From: Casuarina equisetifolia
Lineage: Eukaryota > Streptophyta > Magnoliopsida > Fagales > Casuarinaceae
NCBI GenBank assembly: GCA_028551475.1
Contig: CM052358.1
Location: forward strand, 28,732,853-28,796,852
Length of the DNA stretch: 64,000 bases
Direction of reading: 5' to 3'
Below the pieces are notes generated by a model. The model made no database searches, was not told where the DNA came from, and worked only from the letters and a program-made list of their open reading frames with translations. Below, piece after piece: positions 1 to 11,975 of this stretch. Numbering within the stretch: the first letter of the stretch is position 1; each line of letters starts with the position of its first letter. The position numbers and the translations under genes were made by a program.

Positions 1-1941
1 GAACAACTTTGTCAATGACAAGCACATGACTGTCCCATCTCTCCACAACTGCAACTAAAAGTTTCCTTGTCAATCTGCCGAAAAAATGAAGACTTAGTCA
101 TCTGTTCCTTGCTCTTGTACATATGCATGCACAGATGAAAAAAAGCAAAAGAAAAGAAAAAAGTGATATTCCATTTGCTTCAGATAACAAATTTAGTTTA
201 GAGGGTTTACCCCAAAATCAATTTGCTGTACACCAGCTTTGGAGGAGCTGCAAGGATTTCTTCTTCTGGGGTACAAAAGAAACAAGTCAAGCCACTTAAA
301 AGAGGAAATGGAAAACTTGATATGGTAGAACAAGTATAATCTGGAGATCTAAGTGCTATGAATAATTGCATATTCCAAGCCACAGCTTACTCAACTTGCA
401 TAAAGCCACTGAAGTAGCTTTGCTTTCCTAGTTCCAAAAAAGTTGTTCCATCATGGAATTCAAGGACCACCATCATAAAATTATGAGGCCTGAGAACTTA
501 CAGATTTTTTGCCTACCCCCTTTTAGCTTATAAAAATATTTGCTACAAGGTTCTTTGATTACAACAAAAGAGCAAACATTCACATTGCCAAACCTAACAA
601 ACCCAAGGCCCCCCCTCCCCACAACCCAACAACACACAAACCAAAAAAACAAAAAAAAAGTGTAAATCGAATACCTTTACTCCGCAGTCATGCAGGAGTA
701 TCTTGTAACTCACCAAGTATAGAAACTATCATGCAATTCCTGAGGAACTATAGATGATAATTTGAATCTAGAATGATGTTGCAACATATCCTAAAAATGA
801 TTAGTTAAATTGAACCATGATATGTAATAACGAGGCTGGGAGAAAACATTCTAAAGACACAAAAGTTCCTAGATTGGCTCCTAATCATAAGCAACTAGTC
901 ACAGTCATTTTATTTTAATAGGACTTGGAGTTGAATCAACAGATTGATTAAGCCAAAACTGTTTCAGGTATAACCATCAAATAATTTAGCCAAACAGATA
1001 TAGAGGTCTCATCATCATCAAAATCCACTAACAGTGTAAAAAGGTTCTCTAAATGTTATACCATGAAAGAGATTACACGGTTCTTGAGAGTTTTGAAGCC
1101 GGATAGCGTGAGAGCAATACATACAAATATTATCAACTCGCAGGATTCAGCACTCAAACCCAACCTTCAACCTAGTCAAATATTTTAGCATTAGCGAAGG
1201 CTTTAAGTAAAAGAATTTTTAACGGGATTACCGATTGCAGATTCCTTCTCACTGTCTTGTAGAAGCTGGTCTGCTTCTTCGACTGTGTCCACCGTGACAG
1301 GCGGCCCGCCAAAGCTCATGTGGTTGTATGATAATAGCAAAGCCCTATCGAATTCATATCCGGGTTCTGTGAGATTGCACACAGCAGCAAAGATAGGCAT
1401 AAATCCATTTCTTTTACTCAACACGAAAATTCAAACACCAAAAAGAAACATCCCTTTTTCATACGCGAAAAGCTTGCTAAATTTGTTGATACCTCGGCGC
1501 GCATTTACTCGCTTGTCAAACAGCCGAATTGGGTCCGACCCTTCTAAACACGCCGCATAAACTATTGAACTGCCATTATGTTCAATCCCACCAAATAAAA
1601 ATCAGATTAAGAGTCTGGGAATGGAGTAGTAGCTAAGCATTCTTCACTAGCTTCCCCTATATTTCCGAGAATCAAATGCGAAAAGAAGAGGAAAAAGAAA
1701 CAGAGAATTACAGAGCGAGCTCTCTGGCCGCTCTGGGACTGCAAAACCTGCCACTCCTGTCAAGCTTGGGCCACGTAACTTTGGAAGAGGAAGACGTCGA
1801 TGAAGTAGATAAAGAGTCCTTGGATTTCTCCGGGGCTTCTTGTTGAACTGCAAAAGCTGAAGTGCGCAGAGCGCTGCGTCTGCTGCTGGGGCAAGAAACA
1901 ACAAGTACGGAGCTCTTGGCCCAGCCATTGTATTTCCCCAT
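1..1941 (-). CDS. NusB-domain protein, probably plastid-targeted (3' end outside window)
   Basis: NusB-type proteins bind RNA in transcription antitermination and rRNA processing in bacteria; plant members are nuclear-encoded and usually carry an organelle transit peptide. I placed five exons with consensus splice sites and matching phases: about 1941-1707, 1569-1493, 1366-1232, 265-211 and 74-1. The join across exons 1 to 3 gives a segment resembling ARELALSIVYAACLEGSDP, then EPGYEFD and a SFGGPPVT stretch; the last two exons give PPKLVYSKL and LTRKLLVAVVERWD, which fit the helical NusB core. The first ~60 residues are rich in Ser, Arg and Ala with few acids early on, as in a plastid transit peptide. 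The start at 1941 is the first ATG in this frame. The stop lies beyond base 1. It is divergent to the glucosidase II beta gene. The plastid location is inferred. Confidence 0.85.
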
Positions 1942-1985
1942 AAAAGAAGAAGAGAGAGGGAAAGAAGCGAACTCGAACTGGGGTT

Positions 1986-2048
1986 TTAGGACTGGAGAAG
2001 GAGGCGAAGAGCAACAAGTATAGCCGAGAAAGGAAGAGCTTCCTTCAT
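1986..2048 (-). promoter_or_regulatory. Upstream ORF in the NusB-gene leader
   Basis: A 20-codon ATG-to-stop frame (starts MKEALPF, ends LLLQS) lies just upstream of the chosen NusB start and in another frame. If transcription starts above it, it could lower translation of the main frame. It could equally be chance, or the transcript could start downstream of it. Confidence 0.25.
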
Positions 2049-2099
2049 GGCTGCTCTGGATGATGTTCTTCTTCTTCTTGTTCTTCCGAGAGAGCCGCC

Positions 2100-3600
2100 G
2101 AGGAATGTGTTAAGGATAAGCTATCTTTTTCTATTCGTCGGTGGTCATTTGTCGAGTTTTTAAGAGGGTTTTACCCTTTTGGGGATATTTTGCCCCTGTA
2201 CTCCGTCGTTCCACTTAAATGCCCATGTGTGCTTTCCGTTTGGGCTCTCCGAAAAGCTGCCTAAATTTGTTATAAAAAATTTGGAGGTTATTATCAAATT
2301 AGAACATATTATTATTAAAAATAGTGATAATTTTATATTGTTAAACTTTTGACATAATATTTTTGTATATTTTTACTTTTTTTAAAAGAATAAATTTAAA
2401 TATTTTTAACGTAATATTACAACTAAAATTCAAATGAAAGTCAATAACTAATAATTAATTACTAATTATGCAGAATCTAGATCATGAATTTGATATTTTA
2501 TACTTTGAAACTCCTTTTACCATAAAAAAGAAAATTTTAAGTAGGACATCTCATTAGGATTGGATTTTCATAATTTTACTCCCTTATTCTATTATTTATA
2601 ATTTTTTTTATGTTCAAAATAATGAGATATGATTGATATGCTTAAAATAATAATTATATCATCCACTTATATCTTTAATAGTTCTCCTTTGAATTTATTT
2701 TCTTAAAATATGTTATAAATTTTTTTACTTTTGCTCCACTTTGCCAAATTTTGTAGGTTTCCTACTCTTGAATTCAATAGATAAAGTTGTAAATTAAGGC
2801 TTTCATGAAACACCTTTTTAGCATAATATTATAATTAAAATAAGTATAAGTTAACTATCACTAATGTTTAGTTTAGTTAAAAATAAATATTGTTTAAATT
2901 TTTTTAATCTTATGTTTGACATTCAAATATGAGTTTGGATGTTTATGTTAAAAAATAAATCCTCTAATCTCCATTTTCTTAGGAAAACAAAATTCAAATG
3001 CAATTTCTTAATAAGATTGAGTCTTCATAATTTGTTCATAAATTAAATTGTTATATGTTACGAACATGGTTGTTTATAACGATATTTGCCATAATCTCTT
3101 ATTTTACCAAGAGAACAAAGAAACAAAAACATAAAGCAAACTATTTGAATAACTTCTTCTTTATCCTTTTATTAAAACTATAGCCTTTTAATAGGCTTTA
3201 CAGAATGTGAAAAAAGGAAATTATTCAAAACAACTGCAATTAAAGAAAAACATGAAATAGAAATAACAATCAAAGAAAAATGACCATGGCCTTAAATGCT
3301 CATATCTTTACTAACCCTAGCACTAACAAATCTTTTCCACGTAATAATGAGATCACCTTCCATCTTGAAGGCAATATGGATCTATTTCCTATTACATAAA
3401 TAACTAAATAAAAGAAAATTCAAATTCAAATTCTAGGCATGTAACATTATCCTTTTTTATACTTAAAATAGTGATTATATTATCCCATTGATATCGTTAA
3501 AGTTCTCTAGTACATTCCTTGTGACACTTTCTTTTTAAAAATATGTTGTGAATTCTTTTTCTTACCCTTTAAGCCAGCGGGTAAAGTTGTAAACTGAGGC
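2100..3600. repeat. AT-rich spacer between divergent genes with an internal direct duplication
   Basis: No gene is seen here. The spacer separates the NusB gene (-) from the glucosidase II beta gene (+). About 2640-2815 and 3460-3612 are diverged copies of one segment: both run through ACTTAAAATA-like sequence, AGTTCTC, AAAATATGTT, then a shared GTAAAGTTGTAAA-type stretch and a CATGAAA/CATCAAA end. The offset is about 810 bases. The right copy ends less than 100 bases from the glucosidase start codon, so it probably overlaps that promoter and leader. Confidence 0.6.
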
Positions 3601-3704
3601 CTCCATCAAAACTTCAACGCCGCCTGCCTAACAAGCTGTTCGTCGAGTCCCAGTGGTCTCTTGCTTTCGCTCGAACTGGTTCTGGTGCACTTGTGCAGAA
3701 GAAG

Positions 3705-6700
3705 ATGAAGTTGAATCTCGGATTCGGTCTCGTTTCGCTTCTGCTCTGCGTGTTGTTTGTGCGATCTCCGATTGCGGTTAGATCAGCGTCGGCATCTTCT
3801 CATCCTCCTCTCAAGGACCCCTTTCTCGGAATTGCACCGGAAGGTCCGCCCATTGTCTCTTGTCAAGCTCTTTCTCTTCCCGCTTTGGTTTCTCTTCATT
3901 TGGTTCTTAATTCTGTTTTGTTTACTCCTGTAGATGAGAAGTATTACAAGACATCGTCGGATTTTATAAAATGTAAGGATGGATCGAAGAAATTCAGCAA
4001 AGCGCAGCTTAACGATGACTACTGCGATTGCCCTGATGGCACTGACGAGCCTGGTTCGTCTCTCTTCCTTTCTTTTGCTTTATTTTCTCCTCATTTTTTT
4101 CGTTGATTTACTTTCTCTTCTCCCCCCAGCCAGCCTTTCTGATTGCCGTATGTAAAATTTGGGAATGTGGTTCATTTTATTGGTTTGTTTGATCATAAGT
4201 CATTGAAAGACTTTTGGCATTAGATTACCTTATCCCTTAGTTAGTTATGCAGTACTGAGGGTCCATATTTAGCAATCACTGATGGAATTAGATTTCCTTC
4301 ACGTATCTTTGATCGTTTAACATTGAAACAGAAGTCCTGTTATTTTTTTTACCTTGAAAGATACATCCTTTTCTCCTGCATATTATTTGTGTTGACATTT
4401 TGTGGATTACAGGTACACCAGCCTGCCCTGCTGGAAAATTCTATTGTCGCAATGCAGGACATGCTCCACTTTTCTTATATTCTTCCAGAGTGAATGATGG
4501 TATATGTGGTAAGTGTTTTTTGCTTTCTCGTTCAGCCATTATGCTTTTTTCATTTTTTCTTGAGGAGCGTACCTTTAGCTCTTTCATTACCATCAAGAAC
4601 ATTGTGTAAATTTTCGTTACTCAACTTGCCAAGGCATCAAGAATCCTAATAAAGAGATTGTAACCGGGACAATTAACCCACCGAAATCGAGAATTCTTGG
4701 TTGAATGGACATGGTGTTGCATTTCAAACATAATGCTCTCGCCTGTACACACAACACCATTAATCTGGGTTTACTTTTCAATGATGTGCAGATTGCTGTG
4801 ATGGGAGTGATGAGTATGATGGTAAGGTGAAGTGCCCAAATACATGCTGGGAGGCTGGCAAAGTGGCTAGAGATAAGCTGAAGAAAAAGATTGCTACATA
4901 TCAAGAGGGGGTTACTATACGAAAACAGGAAGTGGAGCAAGCGAAGGTAGCTTTTGCCAAAGATGAGGCAGATCTCTCAAAATTGAAGAGCAAAGAGAGA
5001 ATACTGAAATGGCTTGTTCAACAACTTAAAGGTATGGTTATAAGTATGCGTTTTCTCCCTGGCTGGAGGCTAGCTATTTGAACTTGAATAACTTCATATT
5101 TGGTTTAGGAAATTTAGTATATGGTCACGTGTTTTAATCAAGGGGCCCTGTAAAATTTAGGGGCTTGTGCTCCTAAAGTTGCTTAATTAAGCAAACCACC
5201 TCATATTTATGAGCAAGAAATTTTTAGTGGAAGATATTCCGGTCATGGCATAACTTTTGTAACGTTTCCTTATGGAATGATGCTGTGGTGTTGCATTTGA
5301 GGATAGTGGATAATGATGGCAATTCAAATTCGGAATGGAGAGGGTTCACAGTAAGTATGATGAACCATTTGCTCTCGATGTTGGAGTAAGCATAAAAATT
5401 ATGCTTTGCTCTATTATGTTGGTCCTCTTCCTCACTCATGGATATAAGTACATCGCTTGGTTATACCCTAGCTAGTTATCTTGTAAGGTGAAGCTTACCA
5501 ATGAGTAATTGTTATATTGCCTTACCTTCAATGCAGAGCGTAAAGAGGAAATTGAAAAGGCAGAGGAGAAAGAACGTTTGCAGAAAGAAAAGGAAGAGAA
5601 GGAAAGAAAAGAAGCTGAGGAGAAGGCTAATAAGGAAGAAAACAGAGCTGAGCAGGAAGCTAATCAAGGGGAAACTGAAGCCGTGAAGGATACTGATGGT
5701 GAAGAAAAGCCAACTGAACGTATGAATGACAATGAGATTGGACTTTTAGAGGATTCTTCTTCAGATCAGGTTTTCATATAAACCATTAATTTAATTTGAT
5801 GCTCAACTTCAAGCAAAGTTAGATATAACAATTGAACCATACATACTCATGTATTTTTCTGTTCTTTCTAAGTCTTATGGTTATAGCTTAAAATGTCTTC
5901 TTGGCTTAGCCTATTAAATTATTCACATTCCCTTCTTGTTAACAATTTGAGCTTGAAGATGAAATGGGGAATGCATGATAGACCTTATCACACTTGGGTT
6001 AATTTTTCTTCTTTCAACAAGCACATCTGAAACTTCGGCTTTTGCTTAGTGATCTTTGTTGAAGTGTCACGCAGTGTTGTGTGTATATATTGGGGTTCTG
6101 TACATAACACCACAAACATCTCTGAATAGTAAAGTGTAGATGTTGGTTTGAGTTTACCTGTGATTGGCATGTGGTCATAGTCATTGTACCAAAATTGCAT
6201 ATAACTTTATTTCTATTAGTTACTCACTCGCAGCCTTTTATAGGATGTAGCAGTGGACAATCAGCCAACAGCTGAAGTTGAGCACGGTGACAGTTCTGGA
6301 CATGAAGGATCTGTAGTTAACAAAGTAGATCAGGTAAATCAACAATCCATGCAGTTGCATTTCTCCTCCCCAAATAAATATACAGCGTGAGTTATCTTCC
6401 ATATCTTCTGTGAATAGATATAAAGTGAACTTTTATATCTTATTCATCTACCGAATATAGCATGCAACAGTAGCAAAAGGAGAGTCTACAGTTGTGCCTG
6501 ATTCTGGAAACAAGGTATTCCTCGTGAAGACACTATCTTGATATTTCCCCCTCCAATTCTGTTGATTGGAAGTATAATTTGATTCTTTGGTGTCCTTTTT
6601 CATCTCCAAATCTTCTTAGTATTCCACTTGATTGCTTTAGTTGTTTGTATGTTAATTACGAAACTGTTTTTTACACACTTATTTTGCTTCTGAGAAGTAA

Positions 6701-9700
6701 CATTATGCTATAGATACAATGCTCTTTAGACTTACTTATAGGTAAACTGAAGATAAACCAACTTTCCTATGAATGATCAAGCTCCAATATATCATAGAGA
6801 ATATAGTTATATCGAAGATCTTTGACAAATCCAATTCCTAGAAATGTATATTAAATATATAATATATGTGACAACATGTGATAAAATAGTGATTAATACA
6901 TTGAGAATGAAATTTAGAAAGATAAGGCTCCACGTGAGACTTGCAAGAAAAAGTAACTTTTGATGGAAGCTTGGTAGATTTCAGATGTTTAGTCTCTCAA
7001 TCGTCCCTGATACTAAAAAATTGAGGTTTATGTATATCGGAATCAAGACTCATTTCTTTTCTTCTTCCATTTTTTTTTTTCAATTTTCTTCAAGTCTGAA
7101 AAATTTCAGCCTAAAATTTTTTCATTTTCTTAACTTCATTTTTCCTGGATTTCTTTAGTGATAACTTTATTGGTATTTTCCTTTGCATGATTTCCTAGGG
7201 AAATGAGGTATCTGAAAATACTGAAGGATTATCAAAGGAAGAGTTGGGACGCCTTATTGCTTCTCGATGGACAGGAGAGAATTCTGAAAAGCAAACAGAA
7301 GAAGAGGGTGCTACAAAGGATAGTGATCATGAAGAGCATCAGGAGCCTGAAGAGATGCCTAGGGGTGCACATGATGAAGAATCTGATGGCTACGCTCCAG
7401 AAAGTGATAACGAGGATGAAAGATATGATGACAATGTTAATGATGATACGGAGGATGAGATGGATGAAGATTTTAGGGAGGAGGATCATGAAGACATTGG
7501 TTCTTCATATGAATCTGATTCATACATTGAATCAGACCCGTCAGGTTTGTGACACTGTTTTTGGTGAATAATTAAGAATCTCCTTTATGATAGATGACAA
7601 CAACACTGTTGTTGATTTGCAACACTGTATTGATATATGACCTACTTTTAATTGTCTATATTATTACAGATTTAACAGCCCCAAGTAACCCATCTTGGTT
7701 AAAGAAGATACAAAAGACCGTACAAAGTGTTTTGCGTGCTGTTAATTTATTCCAGACTCCAGTAAAGCAAAACCAGTCAGGTTTGAGTTGAAACTTTAAT
7801 TTATATGGTATTCAGTTATGGAAATAAATGCATGGAAATGATTTTCTCTGTTTTGGTTTGACTTCTTCAGAGGCTGCCCATGTACGCAAAGAATATGATG
7901 AGTCCAGTGCCAAGTTGTCTGAAATTGAATCAAGAATATCAAGCTTGTCACAAAAACTGAAGCAGGACTTTGGTTAGTACATAATGAACCGCAAATATAT
8001 TTATGTTATACCATTTTTAGTCATTGAGAGGAAGTTTGTTAGGCTTCCATTAGCTGAACTCAAGTTTTAACATAACAGGGCCTGACAAGGAGTTCTATTC
8101 ATTCTATGGTCGTTGCTTTGAAAGCAAGGAGAACAAGTTAGGAGTTTTATCTTACCCTAAGATACCATTGTCTTTAGAAAATGTTTATGGTTTTCTAGCA
8201 AATCATAATAGTAATGATTTTAATTTTTCTCATTCTTGGGCAATCGAAATCTTGTTTTAGGTATGTTTACAAGGTTTGCCCATATAAACAAGCCTCCCAG
8301 GAGGAGCACCATACAACAACTCGTTTGGGGTAGGTATCTGTTACATATCTTTATGTATTTTTTATTTAGAGCTTCTGGATTCTTTTCATGCATGTGCTCT
8401 TTGAGATATCATTTTAAGAGTTCTTTATTAGAGATTTCCCACCTAAGTATCTTAGTTGTCAAATAAGTAAATTTGTTTCCAGATTGATGTCCCGTCATCA
8501 TTTTTAAATGATGAAAATTACATAATTGTGCCATCTCTCATATGGTTAGATCTCTTGTCATAGACCACAAATAACTGGTACCATCCTAACTCAAATATGT
8601 GACCTTATTTTCAGTTGGCGTGCTGTAGGTTTGTGGCCAATTCTTGCAGGTTCATCATATCTTCTGATATTGTGGCATTTGCTCTGGAAATATTCGAATA
8701 TATAGTTTTCTCATATTTGTTTCTGACGTGGATATGATCTCTACATGCACAATGCTGAATGTGGCTCAGCTTACTTTGATTTCTTTCCTGCTTACAGAGG
8801 TCTTACATATTTCTTCATTTTCAATTAGCTTGTGACTTATTTCATTTTCTCCATGTCTCTTTTGGTAAATAGTCGCTGGGAGAAATTTGAGGATTCATAC
8901 AGAGTCATGGTATTCTCAAGTGGTGACAAGTGCTGGAATGGGCCGGATAGAAGTCTGAAGGTACTTATTTACCACGCTGAGAATAATTATCATGCACCTG
9001 TTTTCTCTTTCACGGGGATGCTTCCTTGTGTTTCCTGGCTCTTGTTTCAGATGATTGAGGTTGTTTAGTAGAAATGGTTAAATTGATCTTATTTTAATGT
9101 GTACTAGGATATGCACATAAATGGTATATTTATAAAACTATCTTTCTATACCTCATGGGGATGTGGAACCGTTAAAAGAATGAAGGGGTATTTGGTGAAA
9201 AGTGCTCTTTTAGGGCACTTACTGCCACCCTAATAAATAATTTCGTGCTTCTGTTTTTATCAACGAGGATGGTACCTCGTCTCCTTATTCTTGTTTCAGG
9301 GACTGAGGTTCTTTAACAGCCATGTGTTAATTAGTTGCATTGTGAGGCTGCAAAGCAGTACAAAATTAATGTCGCAAGAGTGTGTTTAGAACACTATCTA
9401 TGTTATTGCCCACTATGATAAGAATCCATGAGAAAGAAAGTCCCTACTAATTTGAGAATTTGAATGAAAAACCAAAAAGATCGATTGGATGCTGCATTTG
9501 ATATCGGCTATACAAATGTCTGGATGTTCTGCAGGTTAAGTTACGATGTGGGCTGAAAAATGAGGTTGCTGATGTAGATGAACCAAGTCGTTGCGAGTAA
9601 GAATTGATCTCTTTCCCTCTCTCTTTCCCTCTCTCTTTCTGTTTGTGTGTGTAACCGTTAATTTTCTTGTGGCAGATACGTGGCATTGTTATCTACCCCA

Positions 9701-9898
9701 GCTATTTGCCGAGAAGAGAAGCTGAAGGTACATTTTTTTCCTAAAGATAATGCTTAGAATCAATTGCAGCTTTAGTTACTTTTCTTATGCCCTAAATTCT
9801 AATGGATGCGGGTGTGAATGTGTAATGAAATGTGATAGGAACTACAACAAAAACTAGAGTTGATGAATAGAGAACCACAGAGCCATGATGAACTTTGA
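3705..9898 (+). CDS. PSL4: Glucosidase II beta subunit (PSL4/PRKCSH type)
   Basis: Non-catalytic subunit of ER glucosidase II, which trims the inner glucoses from N-glycans in glycoprotein quality control; it retains the alpha subunit and binds glycan. I traced 16 exons with matching phases: 3705-3843, 3934-4053, 4413-4508, 4792-5031, 5537-5769, 6244-6333, 6461-6514, 7199-7544, 7670-7780, 7871-7972, 8079-8136, 8261-8329, 8873-8960, 9535-9596, 9676-9727 and 9839-9898, giving 639 residues, close to the plant family size. Visible are a signal peptide (residues 1-28), two LDL-receptor-A-like calcium motifs (DCPDGTDE and DCCDGSDE), a Lys/Glu coiled coil, a long acidic segment, and a C-terminal mannose-6-phosphate-receptor homology domain ([20 protein letters not shown]). 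It ends in HDEL, the plant ER retrieval signal. The frame opens upstream without an ATG, so 3705 is the start. Confidence 0.95.
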
Positions 9899-10465
9899 AC
9901 TGTCTGAATGGATTTGCCTACGAATGCTAGAGTAAGCTGACTGTCGAAGGTGATCTTATGTCTACGGAGACTAGTCCTTTCATTTTTGAAGATACAAAGA
10001 GGTATAATGCGGCATTTGGCAGGTAGCTTGAAGAGATTCAAGCAATACCTGAAGTGGCCTCCTGAAAATTTTATATTTTGGAGCACCCTTAATTATGATA
10101 GTCGTTATTTTGGGGGGATGGATTGAGGTTTGGAAGCCCTCATTTAAAGTTTGGCTTATCGAACCTGAAATTGATGTTCACACTGATACATTTTTGTACC
10201 TAGAACAGCAGTTCTTTTTCGTACATCTGAGACTCAAAATTGGGTCATGACTGCCAATTCTGTTTTTAATGTTGAAATGGACAGCTAAATACGTAGAACA
10301 GGTGAGTGATCCACACAAGACAACCAAGACAACCAATTGCAGGGCAAAAGCCTTGGGGAAAAGGGACAAATGGATGGAGGAGTAGGCTTTTTTTGTTGAA
10401 AATTGAAAAGGGAGGGAGGACTAATCGTCGCATTTTAAATAAACCAAATTCTGATGAGTTCATTA
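9560..10465 (+). repeat. Source copy of a segmental duplication (glucosidase II beta 3' end and flank)
   Basis: This stretch covers the last three exons, the 3' UTR and about 570 bases of flank. It recurs in the same orientation at about 18045-18750. Shared blocks include the exon 14 sequence, the GGCAGATACGTGGCATTG exon 15 start, the stop-codon region, GAAATGGACAGCTAAATAC in the flank, and GGGAGGACTAATC near the end. The downstream copy lacks about 100 bases after the stop and has a ~110-base insertion of its own. Confidence 0.85.
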
Positions 10466-10469
10466 TAAG

Positions 10470-11885
10470 GAAATTCAGCCAGCTTTGACGGTTCAGCTCT
10501 ATCAATGAAAGGTCAGGTTCAAGTCACCGCATCCCTGATCAATAAAATAAATAAAAATAATTTGAAACAGGCTATGAAACTGTACTAGGATATGTGGTGT
10601 ACAGCCTTTTACTCAACTTGGTTTTGTCTTATCAATGAAGAGTAACTATGCTTTTACCGAGTACCCAGCCTCATACTAAATTTATAGCATTGTAGCCGGT
10701 TTTGAGCCCGGATTGTCACCTGATTAGTAAACTTGTTTAAATTGGAAGAAGTTTTCCTAGTATTTGAGTTAATTTTTAGGTTAAATAATAGACCTCTTCA
10801 TATAATACCAAACATGAGACTTCTCGTTTAATTCTTTTACAGATAAGGTTAAATTTTGAGTCAATATAAGGCATCGTTCAGAATCTAATATTTATTCATT
10901 ATAATGAGGGAACATATACTATGTTGTGTGAAATTTGTCTCACATTTTACAATAATTTTTAAGTCAAATTTTAAATTAAATAACGAACTTCTTATAAGTT
11001 TTGAAACTTCAGTTTCTACCACCCACTTCTTTCTCCCGAGAAACAACGATGCCTTTGCTTGCTATAGTCATGACTGTTCTAATCGCAGCCTCTGCTGCCA
11101 ATTTCTACCACTATTTTTCACGCTTTCGCTTGACAAGAAAAGAGGAATCCGATTTTATCCCACGTAAAGGGGTGGCAGCAAAACTTGTTGGTTGCCACTA
11201 AGTCTGGATGAATTTACAATGGAGCTAGTGGTCCTGGCCACGCGGTTTGTATAATAAATTAATAGCTTGGTAACATGGTTGCGTGATGCCGTTCACCGTC
11301 CCCCTTGATTGGACGGGCCGCCCCTCACCCTGCCACTTGAAAAGTGATCCAACAGCAACGTTGTAGAGGGGCAAACCTTAAGATTTGGCCGGAAATTTTT
11401 ATAAGCATTTGTGTAGTAGAGTTCCCAGGTTAGCATCCTCTTGTCTGATCAATGTTGTAAGAAATAGATTCCCCTTTCTGCATTTTGACTTTCAAAGGAA
11501 GGAACAAAACTCGATATAGAATTAGGCTTAACCAGATTTCCAGGGATCTTTTGGCTATTATAACTTCAAGAACATTGTCTTATACAGATGGAGAGATCCT
11601 GTAATCTTTTTCCTGATTCATTACGGCGGTGATGGGTCCTTAATGTCAGGGGCTTCCACCCCATCATCTTTGCTTGTCCTGCACATGCCAGGCCCATGAA
11701 CACAGCTTAATGACAGTCTTCATGGTGGTCAAATTAATCAAGATACTGCAACCCTTAGTTTGCATATGGAATAAAAATTGATTGGACGGTTGAATTTTTG
11801 ATAATCTACACAAGTTGACTTGTTCTCCTTCTCTTGGTTTGCCTAGGAAAAAGAAACAAAAAACAATGGAGTTGACCTACAACCC
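10470..11885. other. Intergenic region upstream of the P450 gene
   Basis: No established gene is recognised. It contains a short open frame at 11049-11201 with a hydrophobic N-terminus (PLLAIVMTVLIAASAANFY) followed by a basic segment; it looks like a signal anchor but matches nothing I know. The rest is AT-rich with no clear repeat structure. Confidence 0.4.
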
Positions 11886-11891
11886 TTCAGC

Positions 11892-11900
11892 TATATATAG
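11892..11900 (+). promoter_or_regulatory. Probable TATA box of the P450 gene
   Basis: TATATATAG lies 76 bases before the P450 start codon, which would leave a leader of about 45 bases with normal TATA-to-start spacing. No other TATA-like element lies nearer. Confidence 0.6.
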
Positions 11901-11975
11901 CCCTGCTCGCCGAATATAAGTTAAAGCCAAAGTCAATGTTCCTAACACCCTCCACAATGGATATTCAAGTTAGCT

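Noticed and set aside
3693..3704. Earlier start for glucosidase II beta
   Set aside because: The codon at 3693 is GTG; the first ATG is at 3705 and gives a clean signal peptide.
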